Positions 1-12,775 of a stretch of DNA of 64,000 bases are shown here, piece after piece. The position numbers and the translations under genes are program-made. Source of the stretch: Paenibacillus chitinolyticus NBRC 15660 (GTDB taxonomy: Bacteria; Bacillota; Bacilli; Paenibacillales; NBRC-103111); assembly GCF_000739915.1 (NCBI RefSeq), contig NZ_BBJT01000012.1, positions 124,001-188,000 of the forward strand. Direction: 5' to 3'. Positions within the stretch are counted from its first letter, which is position 1. The number at the start of each line of letters is the position of its first letter. Below the pieces are notes generated by a model. It worked only from the letters and a program-made list of their open reading frames with translations, made no database searches and had not been told where the DNA came from.

Positions 1-367
1 ATCTTTTTTTGATGTAGATCGAGGCCAGGGCGGCCATGGTAAACACTAACGCGGTGAGGAAAACGAGCGGCATCGACAAACCGTCCACGGCCAGATGGTA
101 CTGAACGGTCCAGTAGAAGCTGGCGAGACCTTCGACCCCTTCTTTGTTGAGGGGGATGCGGATCCAGTCCAGCTGCTCTTTGAACTGCATTCCTGACACT
201 CCGTTGGAATAAGCCGCATACAGCCATGCGCTGAGCAGAAGCGGGATTCCAGTGGCCGCCACGCACACGGCCTGGAGCGCTTTCTTGTTCTCCTTCGGCA
301 GAAAAAGGAGGACGAGTATGCCGAGCAGCGGGGAAAACACAATCAGACTAAGCAGGTTAGCCGACAT
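1..367 (-). CDS. nuoM: NADH-quinone oxidoreductase subunit M, N-terminal part
   Basis: Antiporter-like membrane subunit of respiratory complex I; it contributes to proton translocation. Only about 122 codons are in the window and the gene runs off the left edge. The visible protein begins MSANLLSLIVF, has a first hydrophobic helix ending at PKENKK, and contains the VDGLSMPLVFLTA segment typical of NuoM N-termini. The ATG at 367 follows a GGAAGGAGG ribosome site and overlaps the end of nuoL by 11 bases, so the two are translationally linked. nuoN is expected beyond the edge but is not seen. Confidence 0.93.
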   Translation of the reverse strand, partial: MSANLLSLIVFSPLLGILVLLFLPKENKKALQAVCVAATGIPLLLSAWLYAAYSNGVSGMQFKEQLDWIRIPLNKEGVEGLASFYWTVQYHLAVDGLSMPLVFLTALVFTMAALASIYIKKR

Positions 368-2231
368 GGATAAACCTCCTTCCGGCTACAGCAAGGATGA
401 GAACAAGCAGGCCAAGCAGGGTGATTAGGCCGTAGGTCTGAACCTGGCCGTTCTGCAGCCGGGAGCCCGTTCGGCCCAGTCCGACAGCGGCTGCGGCCGC
501 GAGCCTGACGACACCGTCCACGATAAACGTGTCCACGGCCTGCAAGAGATATCCGATTCCCCGCAGCGGGAGAACAATGATCGTCCGGTAAATTTCGTCG
601 ATATAATATTTACGACGCACGAGATTGTACAGCCACGGAAACTTTGCGGAGAACACAAAGCTTCCCGGCTTCCTTGCGTACAGCAGGTAGCCCAGAACGA
701 TGCCCAGAACGCCCGCTGCCGTAGAGAGCAGCATCACGCCCGCGTGAACGGCCTCTGCTTCGGTCCTGCCTGTCAGCCAGTCGCCGAACCACCCGCTCCA
801 CGGGGTGTACAGAAAGCCGGCAAGAGCGGCGGGAACCGCCAACAGAAGGAGCGGGAACGTCATAGAGGCCGGGGATTCGTGAACCTCTTGGCCGCTGCGT
901 GATTTGCCCCAGAATACCAGGAAAAAGAGCCGGGCCATATACAAGGCCGTAAAGAAAGCACCGACGATGCCAACCCAGAACAGCAACGAATTCGTCTCGT
1001 AAGCCTGGGACAGAATCGCGTCCTTGGACCAGAAACCGGAGAACGGAGGAATTCCGGACAAAGCCAGCGTACCGATCGCGAAAGTCCACGCCGTAATCTT
1101 CATCCTTCCGCCGATGCCGCCCATTTTGGTAATATCCTGCGTATGCACGGCATGAATAATGCTGCCCGCACCCAGGAACAGGAGAGCTTTAAAGAACGCG
1201 TGCGTGAACAAATGGAAGATTCCCGTCGTATACGTAGCGCTCACTCCAAGCGCCATCATCATATACCCTAGCTGGGATACGGTCGAATAGGCGAGAATCC
1301 GTTTGATATCGTTCTGCGCCGTTCCGATTGTCGCTGCGAAAATCGCCGTAAAACCGCCGACATAAGCGACGATCTGCATAGCCGTATCCGACGCGAGGAA
1401 AACATCGAACGTACGGGCTACCAGATAAACCCCGGCCGCCACCATAGTCGCCGCATGGATAAGCGCACTGATCGGAGTCGGGCCTTCCATCGCATCGGGC
1501 AGCCAGGTATGCAGAGGGAATTGCCCCGATTTTCCCATGGCTCCCACAAAGAAGAGAAGCGCGATCCATGTTGCTGCGGAGCCTTCCACCTGACCGCTTG
1601 TAAACGCGTTTTGTACCGAATTAAAATCCAGCGCATGACCCGGCATGCTCCAAAACAAAAGCAGAATTCCGATAAACAATCCGAAATCGCCGATTCTTGT
1701 CACGATAAAAGCTTTTTTTGCGGCAGCCTTAGCCTCGGGTTTCGTATACCAGAATCCGATCAGCAGGAACGAACAGACTCCGACAAGTTCCCAAAATACA
1801 TAAAACTCCACCAGGTTGACCGAAATAACCAGCCCCAGCATCGCAAAAGAAAAGAGCGCTATGTAACTAAAAAACACGTGCACCCGCTCGTCGTCCTTCA
1901 TATATCCGATCGAATAGATATGGACCAGAAACGATACGAGCGTGACAACAATGAGCATGATCGCGTTTAAATTATTGACCTCGAAGCCCAGGCTCACCGC
2001 AAAATCGCCCACCCGCAGCCACTGGAAACCGTTCCATGTATAGTCTTGAACGCCTTTTCCAAGTCTCTCGATAAGAATGAGAAGGGCCACAACAAACGAA
2101 GCGAAGATGGCGGCCGTACTCAGATACAGGCCTGTTCTTCTTGCCGACCTGCCCGAAGCGGTTATCAGAACATAGGCCAGGAGCGGAAACAGCGGGATGA
2201 GCCAGACATATTGCGAATAAACGGAAATCAT
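357..2231 (-). CDS. nuoL: NADH-quinone oxidoreductase subunit L
   Basis: Largest proton-pumping antiporter-like subunit of the complex I membrane arm, 624 residues, normal for the family. The sequence has the conserved core around residues 115-290 with ELVGVCSFLLIGFW, KAFIVTRIGDFGL, GKSGQFPLHTWLPDAMEGPTP and HAATMVAAGVYL, then the C-terminal helices. The start at 2231 has a GGAGGAAAGG site upstream. The 3' end overlaps nuoM. It sits between nuoK and nuoM as in other nuo operons. Confidence 0.96.
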   Translation of the reverse strand: MISVYSQYVWLIPLFPLLAYVLITASGRSARRTGLYLSTAAIFASFVVALLILIERLGKGVQDYTWNGFQWLRVGDFAVSLGFEVNNLNAIMLIVVTLVSFLVHIYSIGYMKDDERVHVFFSYIALFSFAMLGLVISVNLVEFYVFWELVGVCSFLLIGFWYTKPEAKAAAKKAFIVTRIGDFGLFIGILLLFWSMPGHALDFNSVQNAFTSGQVEGSAATWIALLFFVGAMGKSGQFPLHTWLPDAMEGPTPISALIHAATMVAAGVYLVARTFDVFLASDTAMQIVAYVGGFTAIFAATIGTAQNDIKRILAYSTVSQLGYMMMALGVSATYTTGIFHLFTHAFFKALLFLGAGSIIHAVHTQDITKMGGIGGRMKITAWTFAIGTLALSGIPPFSGFWSKDAILSQAYETNSLLFWVGIVGAFFTALYMARLFFLVFWGKSRSGQEVHESPASMTFPLLLLAVPAALAGFLYTPWSGWFGDWLTGRTEAEAVHAGVMLLSTAAGVLGIVLGYLLYARKPGSFVFSAKFPWLYNLVRRKYYIDEIYRTIIVLPLRGIGYLLQAVDTFIVDGVVRLAAAAAVGLGRTGSRLQNGQVQTYGLITLLGLLVLILAVAGRRFIHVG

Positions 2232-2312
2232 ATTTTCCTTTCCTCCTTCAAGGCCATGACGTTAGACAGCTCTGCCAATCAAAGATGAGGATAAGAGCCG
2301 CACCATTCGCCG

Positions 2313-2624
2313 CTAATGCTTCATGGAGTTCATTTCATCCACGTTGCCCGTTCCCTTATTGCGGTAGAGAGCGATCAGGATAGCGACGCCAACAGCCGCT
2401 TCCGCTGCCGCTACCGTGATGGTGAACAAGGAAAAAACTTGCCCGGTCAGCGCAGGCTGCGCGCCCATTTTGGCGAATGCGACCAGATTCAGGTTCACGG
2501 CGTTGAGCATCAGCTCGATGGAGAGGAGAACGATGACACCGTTCCTCTTGGACAAAGCCCCGCACAAACCGATACAGAACAAAATGGCCGCCAGAGTCAG
2601 ATAAGGAGTTACGACACTTGTCAC
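2313..2624 (-). CDS. nuoK: NADH-quinone oxidoreductase subunit K
   Basis: Small three-helix proton-channel subunit of complex I, 103 residues. It contains the conserved membrane glutamate in [18 protein letters not shown] and a second acidic residue in [17 protein letters not shown] chose the GTG at 2624 rather than an in-frame ATG ten codons earlier: a GAGGAGG site lies about six bases upstream of the GTG, the length fits the family, and the gene then starts one base after the nuoJ stop. Confidence 0.93.
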   Translation of the reverse strand: MTSVVTPYLTLAAILFCIGLCGALSKRNGVIVLLSIELMLNAVNLNLVAFAKMGAQPALTGQVFSLFTITVAAAEAAVGVAILIALYRNKGTGNVDEMNSMKH

Positions 2625-2625
2625 G

Positions 2626-3156
2626 TTAATCCTCCTCTCTTTTGGCAACGACAATCGCTCCGATAAAGGCGACCGTCAGCAGCACGGACATAATTTCGAA
2701 CGGAATGACGTATTCGTTGTACAGCAGTTTTCCGATCTCAAGCGTATTATCCTGCCCGGTCTGAAGAGAGCCTGCGGCCGACGGAAACGTCGTATTTTGA
2801 ATCGCATAGAAAAGGATGCCGAAGAGTCCCAGCGATCCGACACCGAGCAGAATCTTCTGAACCGGCCCGCTCTTGGCCTTCTCCTCAGCCCGGTGGTTGG
2901 TCATCATAATGCCGAAAATCATCAGGATCGAGATGGCTCCCGCATAGATCAGAATCTGGACAAAACCGACAAACTCCGCTTCCAGCAGCACATACAGCCC
3001 GGCCAGACTCACGAACGTAAAAGCAACGGACAGCACCATATGAACCACTTTCGTGAAGGTGATCATATAGATGGCGCCCCCGATCGCACAGATGGCAAAC
3101 AGAAGGAACCACCAGTTCTCCCCCTGCGACAAAAAGCTCCCTAAACCACTAAACAT
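2626..3156 (-). CDS. nuoJ: NADH-quinone oxidoreductase subunit J
   Basis: Membrane subunit of complex I, 176 residues with five predicted transmembrane segments. The conserved third-helix region appears as [19 protein letters not shown]. The ATG at 3156 overlaps the last codons of nuoI (eight shared bases), indicating coupled translation. The stop is followed after one base by the nuoK GTG. Confidence 0.95.
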   Translation of the reverse strand: MFSGLGSFLSQGENWWFLLFAICAIGGAIYMITFTKVVHMVLSVAFTFVSLAGLYVLLEAEFVGFVQILIYAGAISILMIFGIMMTNHRAEEKAKSGPVQKILLGVGSLGLFGILFYAIQNTTFPSAAGSLQTGQDNTLEIGKLLYNEYVIPFEIMSVLLTVAFIGAIVVAKREED

Positions 3157-3601
3157 CCTTCTTCGCGCCTCCTTTGGGAAGGGCGGAGTTGTTTTCTTTA
3201 CGCACCAGCGTGTTGTTGTCCGTAAGCCACTTCATATCTTTAAACAGCTCGTCACGGCTGTAGGCGCTCAATTCAAAGTGGTTGGTCATCACAATCGCTT
3301 CGGTCGGACAAACTTCCGTGCAGAGATCGCAAAGGATGCAGATTTCAAAATTGATATCGTAGGTGTCGATAATTTTGCCCTTTTTGTCGGGATCGGGATT
3401 GGGCTTCCCCGTCAGGGTAATACACTCCGTGGGACACACCTTCGCGCACATATTGCAGACAATACATTTGTCCGGTTCGAAATGCTGGATTCCCCGGAAC
3501 CGGTCCGGCATTTGCAGGGGCACATCGGGATAAGCGTAGGTCACTTTTTTCTGGGTCATCGTTTTGAGTGTAACGCCTAATCCTTTGATAAGACCTTTCA
3601 C
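3149..3601 (-). CDS. nuoI: NADH-quinone oxidoreductase subunit I, 2x[4Fe-4S] ferredoxin-type
   Basis: Peripheral-arm subunit carrying iron-sulphur clusters N6a and N6b that pass electrons toward NuoB. Two complete Cys-x2-Cys-x2-Cys-x3-Cys-Pro motifs are visible, CIVCNMCAKVCP near residue 47 and CILCDLCTEVCP near residue 92. The length, 150 residues, is normal. The neighbours are nuoH upstream and nuoJ downstream. Confidence 0.96.
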   Translation of the reverse strand: MKGLIKGLGVTLKTMTQKKVTYAYPDVPLQMPDRFRGIQHFEPDKCIVCNMCAKVCPTECITLTGKPNPDPDKKGKIIDTYDINFEICILCDLCTEVCPTEAIVMTNHFELSAYSRDELFKDMKWLTDNNTLVRKENNSALPKGGAKKDV

Positions 3602-3647
3602 TGGCCCTCTCCTCCTTTTACGACTTCATAGAACGGCAGCGGCCGCG

Positions 3648-4655
3648 TTACCCGGTAAGACCCATGTAGAGAGCCGTTATAAAAATATTGAGCAGCGCCA
3701 GAGGCAAAAGAACCTTCCAGCCGAGTCCCATCAGTTGATCAATCCGGATTCGGGGCAAAGTCGCCCTGATCCAGAAAAAGAAGAAGACAATGAACGAGAA
3801 TTTAAGCAGAAACCAGACAATGCCCGGAATAAAGGCGAGAAAAGCAAACGGGGCGTGCCAGCCGCCCAGGAAGAGGACCGTCGTTAAAGAAGCGATCGCA
3901 AAGACATACACATATTCCGCGAGCATAAAGAAAGCGAAACGAAACCCGCTGTATTCGACATGATAGCCCGCTACAAGCTCCGATTCGGCTTCCGGCAAGT
4001 CAAACGGGGTGCGGTTCAGCTCGGACACGCCCGCAATGACGAAGACGATAAAACCGACGATCTGGGGGAGAAAGTTCCAGTTCCAGAAGTTATCCCCCTG
4101 GGCTTCCACAATTTTATGAAGGTTCAAGGTGCCGGTCATCATGATAACCCCGATCACCGAAATAACGAGAGGAACCTCGTAGCTGATCATTTGGGCGGCT
4201 GAACGCATACCGCCGAGCAGAGCATATTTGTTGTTGGAAGCCCAACCGCCGAGAATCATTCCCAGGGTGGAGATACCCGACAGCGCTACGTAATAAAGGA
4301 GGCCGACATCCAGATCGGCATGAATGAGATTCGCGGTGAACGGAATCGTCGCCACAACGACGAACGCCGGAATAAACGTAAGCACAGGCGCGAGAATGAA
4401 CAGCTCCCGGTCCGCTTTGCGCGGAATGGTATCTTCTTTGATGAGCAGCTTAAACACGTCAGCGACCGTTTGCAGCAGTCCCAGCGGACCTACACGATTT
4501 GGGCCATATCTCCCCTGCATCCAGCCGATGACTTTTCGCTCGAAGTAGATGGCATACGTTACGAATCCCAGGATGATAAGAAGCAGCACAACGCCGTAGG
4601 CCGCGAAAATAAGCCCCGTCGTCCATGTCAGCGGCTGTCCGACCAGATCCAGCAT
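3648..4655 (-). CDS. nuoH: NADH-quinone oxidoreductase subunit H
   Basis: Membrane subunit at the quinone-binding junction of complex I, 335 residues and about eight helices. Conserved stretches are visible: ERKVIGWMQGRYGPNRVGP near residue 38, NRTPFDLPEAESELVAGYH near residue 213 (the acidic quinone-channel loop) and IRATLPRIRIDQLM near residue 297. The start codon shares one base with the nuoD stop (TGATG), so translation is coupled. Confidence 0.97.
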   Translation of the reverse strand: MLDLVGQPLTWTTGLIFAAYGVVLLLIILGFVTYAIYFERKVIGWMQGRYGPNRVGPLGLLQTVADVFKLLIKEDTIPRKADRELFILAPVLTFIPAFVVVATIPFTANLIHADLDVGLLYYVALSGISTLGMILGGWASNNKYALLGGMRSAAQMISYEVPLVISVIGVIMMTGTLNLHKIVEAQGDNFWNWNFLPQIVGFIVFVIAGVSELNRTPFDLPEAESELVAGYHVEYSGFRFAFFMLAEYVYVFAIASLTTVLFLGGWHAPFAFLAFIPGIVWFLLKFSFIVFFFFWIRATLPRIRIDQLMGLGWKVLLPLALLNIFITALYMGLTG

Positions 4656-5752
4656 CAGCCGTCCACCTCCCCTACAACAATATCAATCCCGCCGAGAATG
4701 GTAATCAGGTTCGTCATGGTTTCCCCGACCAGCAGCTTCGGTAAAATTTGAAGATTCACGAAGGAAGGGCGGCGGAATTTTAGCCGGAACGGTTCGGGCC
4801 GCCCTTTGGACATGATAAAACAGCCGATTTCCCCCCTCGGCGATTCGATCGGCGCATAAATATCGCCTTCCGGCGGCTTGATGACCCGGGGGGCTTTTCC
4901 CATCGTATCGCCTTCGGGAATCTGATCCAGCGCCTGCTCGATGATACGCAGGGATTGAACGATCTCTTCCAGTCTAATGAGATAACGGTCGTAACAGTCA
5001 CCATTGGTTCCCACCGGTACGTCAAAATCGAAACGGTCATATATGGAGTAAGGCTGATCCTTACGCAAGTCCCATTTGACGCCGGTACAACGCAGATTCG
5101 CCCCGCTTAATCCGTAAGCGATAGCCGTATCGGCATCGTAACGGCCTACGCCTTTGATCCGGGCGAGAAAAATTTCATTGCCGCTGACAAGACGGTCATA
5201 CTCTTCCAGCTTACTCTTCATGTAAGGGATAAATGCCCGGATTTTGTCCAGCCAACCTTCCGGGGCATCCCATTTGACCCCGCCGACACGCATATAATTG
5301 TAGGTAAGTCTCGCCCCGCACAGCTCGTTGAAAAAGTCGATAATCATTTCCCTGTCGCGGAACGCATAAAGAAACGGACTCATCGCCCCGATATCGAGCA
5401 AATAAGTTCCCCACCAGACCAGATGACTGGCGATCCGCTGAAGCTCCATAACCAGAATACGCAAATATTCGGCTCTTTCCGGTATCTGCAGGCCAAGCAT
5501 CCGTTCGACCGCGTTGACCAGCACATAATTGTTTGTCATGGCCGAAACGTAGTCCATCCGGTCCGTATAAGGAATAATTTGAGTGTAATTGAGATTTTCC
5601 GCAAGCTTCTCGGTACCTCGGTGCAGGTAACCCATAACCGGGATCGCTTCGCGGATAATCTCTCCATCCAGCTTGACGATAATCCGGAATACCCCGTGGG
5701 TACTCGGATGCTGAGGCCCTACGTTAAGCAGCAGTTCTTCTGTCCGTAACAA
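4655..5752 (-). CDS. nuoD: NADH-quinone oxidoreductase subunit D
   Basis: 49-kDa-type subunit forming the quinone site with NuoB, 365 residues. NVGPQHPSTHGVFR is near the N-terminus, with GYLHRGTEKLAE (quinone-site region) after it and the family's C-terminal end IDIVVGEVDG. I chose the TTG at 5752: a CGGAGG site lies nine bases upstream, it follows the nuoC stop by a few bases, and it gives the normal length. An upstream in-frame extension would overlap nuoC by 50 bases and adds an unconserved Arg-rich leader. Confidence 0.94.
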   Translation of the reverse strand: MLRTEELLLNVGPQHPSTHGVFRIIVKLDGEIIREAIPVMGYLHRGTEKLAENLNYTQIIPYTDRMDYVSAMTNNYVLVNAVERMLGLQIPERAEYLRILVMELQRIASHLVWWGTYLLDIGAMSPFLYAFRDREMIIDFFNELCGARLTYNYMRVGGVKWDAPEGWLDKIRAFIPYMKSKLEEYDRLVSGNEIFLARIKGVGRYDADTAIAYGLSGANLRCTGVKWDLRKDQPYSIYDRFDFDVPVGTNGDCYDRYLIRLEEIVQSLRIIEQALDQIPEGDTMGKAPRVIKPPEGDIYAPIESPRGEIGCFIMSKGRPEPFRLKFRRPSFVNLQILPKLLVGETMTNLITILGGIDIVVGEVDG

Positions 5753-5756
5753 AACG

Positions 5757-6722
5757 CTACACCTCCGGGTCGTACGCTTCGTAATCTTTGCGCAGCGGGT
5801 GGCCAACCCACTCGTCCGGCATCATGATGCGCGTCAAGTTGGGATGGCCGGGAAAATCAATGCCCAGCAGGTCATAGATTTCCCGCTCGTTCCAATCCGC
5901 GGTCGGCCATACGGAAGCGACGGAGGGAACGGACGGAGCCTCCCGCTCTGTGCGCACGCGGACTCCGTATTCTTTGCGCAGCGGGATAGAGAGCAGATGG
6001 TAAACCACTTCCAGCTGGTTGCCGAGGTCTACGCCGCTCACGCTGCGCAGGTAGCCGCACTGCAGCTCCTCGTGCTGCAGGAAGACCTCCGCGGCACGCA
6101 CCCAGTGCTCGCCGCGGATAACCACGAAGGGACGGTGGCCGTCGATCTCGTTGATGAACGCTTCATCAACGGCGTCCCCGGCCACCTCTCCCTTCAAGAT
6201 CTCGACCAGCCGGTCCAGCATCGGCTGGTTCGGGGACGGCGGCTTCGGCGGGGCATCCTCCGCCGGAGCCGCCGTTTTGGCGGCACGGGCAGCCGCCCGG
6301 GCTGCGCGAGCTTCTGCGGCGGCTTTCGCTTTGTCGCTGCCGTCCTCAGCCGCTGCCCCTTCAGTCGGGGCAGCGCCGTTGGCCTCGGCCGGAGCGGTGC
6401 CGCCGGCTTCAGCGGTAGCGGCGCTTCGCGCTTCCGCACGGTCCGGGCGCTGCGCAGCACCGGACGCCGGGGTCTCCGGCGCTGATTCGCCGGTGCCTGC
6501 CGCCGAGGCGCTCTGCTCGGACGGACCGGCCGGAGGCGCTATGTCGTCCCCCGCTGATCCTGTGCTCACTGAACTAGTATGTAACTCGTTATTTTCTTCT
6601 TTCGACAAAATCCCTTGTTTTTCCTTATATTCAATTGTATTCGCTTCCAATTTGTCGTCTGATTTTGTCGGTTTTGATCGAATATCGGTTTCCTGCGAAT
6701 TTTCCTTTTCCTTATCGGTCAC
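5757..6722 (-). CDS. nuoC: NADH-quinone oxidoreductase subunit C with long disordered N-terminus
   Basis: 30-kDa-type subunit of the complex I peripheral arm. The conserved domain starts near residue 168 and includes [34 protein letters not shown] and [24 protein letters not shown]. The first 165 or so residues are Lys/Glu-rich, then strongly Ala/Pro/Glu/Gly-rich with no predicted fold, an extension that roughly doubles the protein. The GTG start overlaps the nuoB stop (GTGA). A later start inside the extension cannot be excluded, but the open frame and tight overlap favour the full length. Confidence 0.9.
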   Translation of the reverse strand: MTDKEKENSQETDIRSKPTKSDDKLEANTIEYKEKQGILSKEENNELHTSSVSTGSAGDDIAPPAGPSEQSASAAGTGESAPETPASGAAQRPDRAEARSAATAEAGGTAPAEANGAAPTEGAAAEDGSDKAKAAAEARAARAAARAAKTAAPAEDAPPKPPSPNQPMLDRLVEILKGEVAGDAVDEAFINEIDGHRPFVVIRGEHWVRAAEVFLQHEELQCGYLRSVSGVDLGNQLEVVYHLLSIPLRKEYGVRVRTEREAPSVPSVASVWPTADWNEREIYDLLGIDFPGHPNLTRIMMPDEWVGHPLRKDYEAYDPEV

Positions 6723-7237
6723 AGGTTCGTCACCTGCTTTCCGGTTTTCGCCTCGTAACGGATTTTCTCCTGAAGCTTATTGATTCCATAAATCAAAGCC
6801 GCCGGATTCGGTGGGCAGCCCGGAATATACACATCAACCGGAACCACCTGATCGACACCTTTTACAACCGCATAAGATTTTACGTACGGACCGCCTGCCG
6901 TAGCGCAGGACCCCATCGCAATGACCCACTTCGGTTCCGGCATCTGATCGTACAGACGACGCAGCAGCGGAGCCATTTTCTTGGTCACCGTGCCGGCCAC
7001 GATCATCACATCGGATTGGCGGGGAGATGTCCTGAAAATAACGCCAAAACGGTCCAGATCATAATGCGACGCGCCCGTTCCCATCATTTCGATGGCACAG
7101 CAGGCGAGACCGAAAGTGAGCGGCCACAAGGAATTGCTTCTTGCCCAGGCTTTGACCTGCTCCAGGGTTGTCATAAACACGTTGCGATCCAGTTCAGCAC
7201 GATCTTCCGGAGTTATCGACTCTAAATTGAAGTCCAT
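6719..7237 (-). CDS. nuoB: NADH-quinone oxidoreductase subunit B
   Basis: Subunit holding cluster N2, the last iron-sulphur cluster before quinone, 172 residues. Cluster ligands are visible in [19 protein letters not shown] and [10 protein letters not shown]. The ATG at 7237 has a GAAGAAGG site upstream and gives the normal length; it overlaps nuoA by 16 bases. The 3' end overlaps the nuoC GTG. Confidence 0.96.
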   Translation of the reverse strand: MDFNLESITPEDRAELDRNVFMTTLEQVKAWARSNSLWPLTFGLACCAIEMMGTGASHYDLDRFGVIFRTSPRQSDVMIVAGTVTKKMAPLLRRLYDQMPEPKWVIAMGSCATAGGPYVKSYAVVKGVDQVVPVDVYIPGCPPNPAALIYGINKLQEKIRYEAKTGKQVTNL

Positions 7238-7587
7238 TGCAGCACCTTCTTCTTCCAAGCATAGAGTAACCCGACACCGAGAAGCAGGACAAAAATACAC
7301 ATTTCCACCAGTGCAAACAGCCCCAGCTTGTTATACGCCACGGCCCACGGATACAAAAATACGGTTTCTACATCGAAAATGACAAACATTAAGGCGAAAA
7401 GATAATACCGGATATTGAACCTGACCTGACCTTCCCCTACTGGCTCATTTCCGCTTTCGTAAGTGGTTGCCTTGTCTTCGTTCGGCTTGTTGGGTCTAAG
7501 CCATCTGCCGATCGTAAGAGCTGCAACCGGAAGCAAGATGCCGAGTGCGACGAAAATGGCTACGATCACATACTTTACCGCGTACAT
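7222..7587 (-). CDS. nuoA: NADH-quinone oxidoreductase subunit A
   Basis: Three-helix membrane subunit of complex I and first gene of the operon, 121 residues. It shows the family's [20 protein letters not shown] loop followed by [19 protein letters not shown]. The ATG at 7587 is preceded by TGGAGGCGG. A sigma-A type promoter lies about 75 bases upstream. Confidence 0.96.
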   Translation of the reverse strand: MYAVKYVIVAIFVALGILLPVAALTIGRWLRPNKPNEDKATTYESGNEPVGEGQVRFNIRYYLFALMFVIFDVETVFLYPWAVAYNKLGLFALVEMCIFVLLLGVGLLYAWKKKVLQWTSI

Positions 7588-7662
7588 CTGCTTGAAACCG
7601 CCTCCATTTTCATAAGAAATCTTTAATCATTTCATAAATTTTGGTAATGTAATGCCTTTCCA

Positions 7663-7692
7663 ATTATAGCATACGCTCAAAAAATGTGTCTA
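7663..7692 (-). promoter_or_regulatory. sigma-A promoter of the nuo operon
   Basis: On the minus strand TAGACA (-35, 5 of 6 to consensus) is followed after 18 bases by a perfect TATAAT, with the nuoA start about 75 bases further on. It stands between the atp terminator and nuoA, where the operon promoter is expected. Confidence 0.75.
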
Positions 7693-7709
7693 ATGAAAAT
7701 GATTTTAGA

Positions 7710-7723
7710 TGTAAGCGTATACT
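7710..7723 (+). promoter_or_regulatory. cre-like site upstream of nuo promoter
   Basis: TGTAAGCGTATACT matches the catabolite-responsive element consensus TGWAARCGYTWNCW at 13 of 14 positions. It lies upstream of the nuo -35 box. One such match could be chance; CcpA control of nuo is only a suggestion. Confidence 0.3.
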
Positions 7724-7732
7724 TGCCGGAGA

Positions 7733-7769
7733 AAATAAAAAACAGAAGACGCATGAACGTCCTCTGTTT
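7733..7769 (-). terminator. Rho-independent terminator of the atp operon
   Basis: Minus strand: ACAGAGGACG, a six-base loop, CGTCTTCTGT, then TTTTTATTTT. It lies just after the atpC stop. Confidence 0.85.
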
Positions 7770-7777
7770 CTTCTTGC

Positions 7778-8188
7778 TTATTTATGCTCGTAAACCCCGA
7801 TCCGGTTCAACGCCCGTTTAAGAGCAAGCTCGGCGCGCTGGAAATCAGCTTCGTCTTTCTTACCCGTTAAACGTTTCTCGGCGCGTTCCTTCGCAGACTT
7901 CGCACGTTCGATGTCAATGTCGCTAGGCAGCTCCGCACTTTCCGCCAGGATGACAACCTTATCTTTGCGCACTTCCATGAAACCGCCGTTCAAAGCGACA
8001 GTTTCTTGTTTGCCATTCTCATGTTTGATCGTGGCGGGTGCGATTTTCAAGGGTGTCACAAACGGAATGTGGTTCGGAAGAATGCCAAGTTGGCCTTCGA
8101 TGCCCTCGACACTTACCATGTGAACATTCTGGGTATATACGATGCGCTCCGGAGTTACGATTTCCAAAAGGAAAGTACTCACGCTCAT
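7778..8188 (-). CDS. atpC: ATP synthase epsilon subunit
   Basis: Rotor-stalk subunit of F1 that modulates hydrolysis, 136 residues. N-terminal beta-sandwich (LEIVTPERIVY, GIEGQLGILPNH, VALNGGFMEV) and C-terminal two-helix domain (DIERAKSAKERAEKRL, ALKRALNRIGVYE) are both present. It is the last gene of the atp operon. The spacer from atpD is about 140 bases, longer than the others in the operon, and includes a GAGAGG...CCTCTC inverted repeat of unknown role. Confidence 0.96.
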   Translation of the reverse strand: MSVSTFLLEIVTPERIVYTQNVHMVSVEGIEGQLGILPNHIPFVTPLKIAPATIKHENGKQETVALNGGFMEVRKDKVVILAESAELPSDIDIERAKSAKERAEKRLTGKKDEADFQRAELALKRALNRIGVYEHK

Positions 8189-8329
8189 TCCTCCCCAGAA
8201 CTTTCGCTAGAAAGTTCGTTCGCTTCGTAAGCTTTTCACCTTGTCCGAGAGAGGGGTTCTGCGAGAGATCCTCTCCCCGACTCGGCTCAAACCCGGGAAA
8301 GCAGGCAGACGCCCGCATGACCCGATTGC

Positions 8330-9757
<1,428 letters not shown>

Positions 9758-9783
9758 TCAAATGCTTAGTTCCGCACTGCGCA

Positions 9784-10647
9784 TTAGTTCAATGCGTTTG
9801 CACCGGCAACAATCTCCGAGATTTCCTGGGTAATTGCCGCCTGACGTGCACGGTTATAGGAAAGTGTAAGCTCTGCAATCATCTTCGTCGCATTCTTCGT
9901 CGCGCTACCCATAGCGGTCATACGCGCGCCGAATTCGCTCGCTTTGCTTTCCAGCACGGCGCTGAAAATGACCGTTTCCGCATACTTCGGAAGCAGTACT
10001 TCCAGAACGCCTTCGGCGGAGGGCTCATATTCGTAGGAAGAGACAGCGCTGCTGCCGGACTCCGGCTGCTCGAGCGGCAGCAGTTTTTTCTCAACCGGCG
10101 TTTGCGTAATTGCGTTATGGAACTGGTTGTAATAGACGTACAGCTCGTCGTAATTGCCGTCGATGAAGTTCTGTACAGCGGACGAAGCGAGCTGCTTAAT
10201 ATCGGCAAACGTCGGAGAATCGCTGAGACCTGAGACTTCGTCAAAGACCGGGATGTTTCTCCGCTTGAAGAAATCCTTGCCTTTGCGGCCGACAACGAAA
10301 ACCGCATATTCATCCGTAGATTTATGCCGCTCACGAATAGCATTTAACGCCTTCCGAAGCACGTTGGCGTTAAAACCGCCAGCGAGTCCGCGGTCTGAAG
10401 TCAAGACCAGATATCCCGTGCGTTTGACTTCACGAACCTGGAGCATCGGATGCTGAACGCCCTTCGAGCCTGCAGCCACACTAAACACCACTTCGCGGAT
10501 CTTATCCGCATAAGGACGGGATGCCTCCGCATTGTTCTGGGCGCGCTTCAGCTTGGAAGCCGCGACCATCTCCATCGCTTTAGTGATCTGCCTTGTGTTC
10601 TGTTTGCTCTTAATCTGACGCTTAATCTCGCGTATACCCTTAGCCAT
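9784..10647 (-). CDS. atpG: ATP synthase gamma subunit
   Basis: Central rotor shaft of F1, 287 residues. It starts [20 protein letters not shown], has the conserved [17 protein letters not shown] helix at the N-terminus, and ends with a C-terminal helix, [20 protein letters not shown], that inserts into the alpha/beta hexamer. It lies between atpA and atpD. Confidence 0.97.
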   Translation of the reverse strand: MAKGIREIKRQIKSKQNTRQITKAMEMVAASKLKRAQNNAEASRPYADKIREVVFSVAAGSKGVQHPMLQVREVKRTGYLVLTSDRGLAGGFNANVLRKALNAIRERHKSTDEYAVFVVGRKGKDFFKRRNIPVFDEVSGLSDSPTFADIKQLASSAVQNFIDGNYDELYVYYNQFHNAITQTPVEKKLLPLEQPESGSSAVSSYEYEPSAEGVLEVLLPKYAETVIFSAVLESKASEFGARMTAMGSATKNATKMIAELTLSYNRARQAAITQEISEIVAGANALN

Positions 10648-10695
10648 ACTGTTTCACCCCCTGCAGCTTGATTATGGAATCGCAAATTCTCATAA

Positions 10696-12216
<1,521 letters not shown>

Positions 12217-12226
12217 TCACCCCTAT

Positions 12227-12775
12227 CTACATTGCTTGAGCTTGTTTCAGCGATTTTTCCAAACGTTCGAGTTTGCCAGCCAAACTGCCGTCGTAGAGAC
12301 GGTCACCGATCCGAACAGTAATGCCGCCAAGCAAGCTCGGGTCGACTACCGTCTGTACACGAATTTGTTTGCCGGTCATACGGCTAAAGTTGTCTGCAAT
12401 TTCCTTGACTTGTACTTCAGACAGCGGCAGGGCAGTGTAAATCGTTGCGTCTGCCTGGCCAAGCGACTCGTTGGAAATCTGAACAAAGTCGGACAGTACA
12501 ATAGGAAGCAGGGATTGCCGTCTTCTATCGATCAGGAGTTTAATCGTATTCATAACGAGCGGAGAAATCCGATCCGCAAAGATGTTCGACAAAAGCTGAC
12601 GTTTCGCAGGCACGTCGATATTCGGATGATCCAGAACGCTGCGCAGTTCCGCATGATCCTGGATCGTCTGAACAATCTCGGTCAGTTCAGTTTCAACTTG
12701 AGCGACCGCGTTCTGCTCCTTCGCAGCTTCAAAAAGTGCTTTCGCATATCTTTTCGCTACCACGATGTCACTCAT
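12227..12775 (-). CDS. atpH: ATP synthase delta subunit
   Basis: Peripheral-stalk subunit (OSCP-type) linking b to the alpha hexamer, 182 residues. N-terminal VAKRYAKALFEAAKE and C-terminal GGITVRIGDRLYDGSLAGKLERL are typical. The ATG overlaps the atpF stop (ATGA). Confidence 0.96.
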   Translation of the reverse strand: MSDIVVAKRYAKALFEAAKEQNAVAQVETELTEIVQTIQDHAELRSVLDHPNIDVPAKRQLLSNIFADRISPLVMNTIKLLIDRRRQSLLPIVLSDFVQISNESLGQADATIYTALPLSEVQVKEIADNFSRMTGKQIRVQTVVDPSLLGGITVRIGDRLYDGSLAGKLERLEKSLKQAQAM

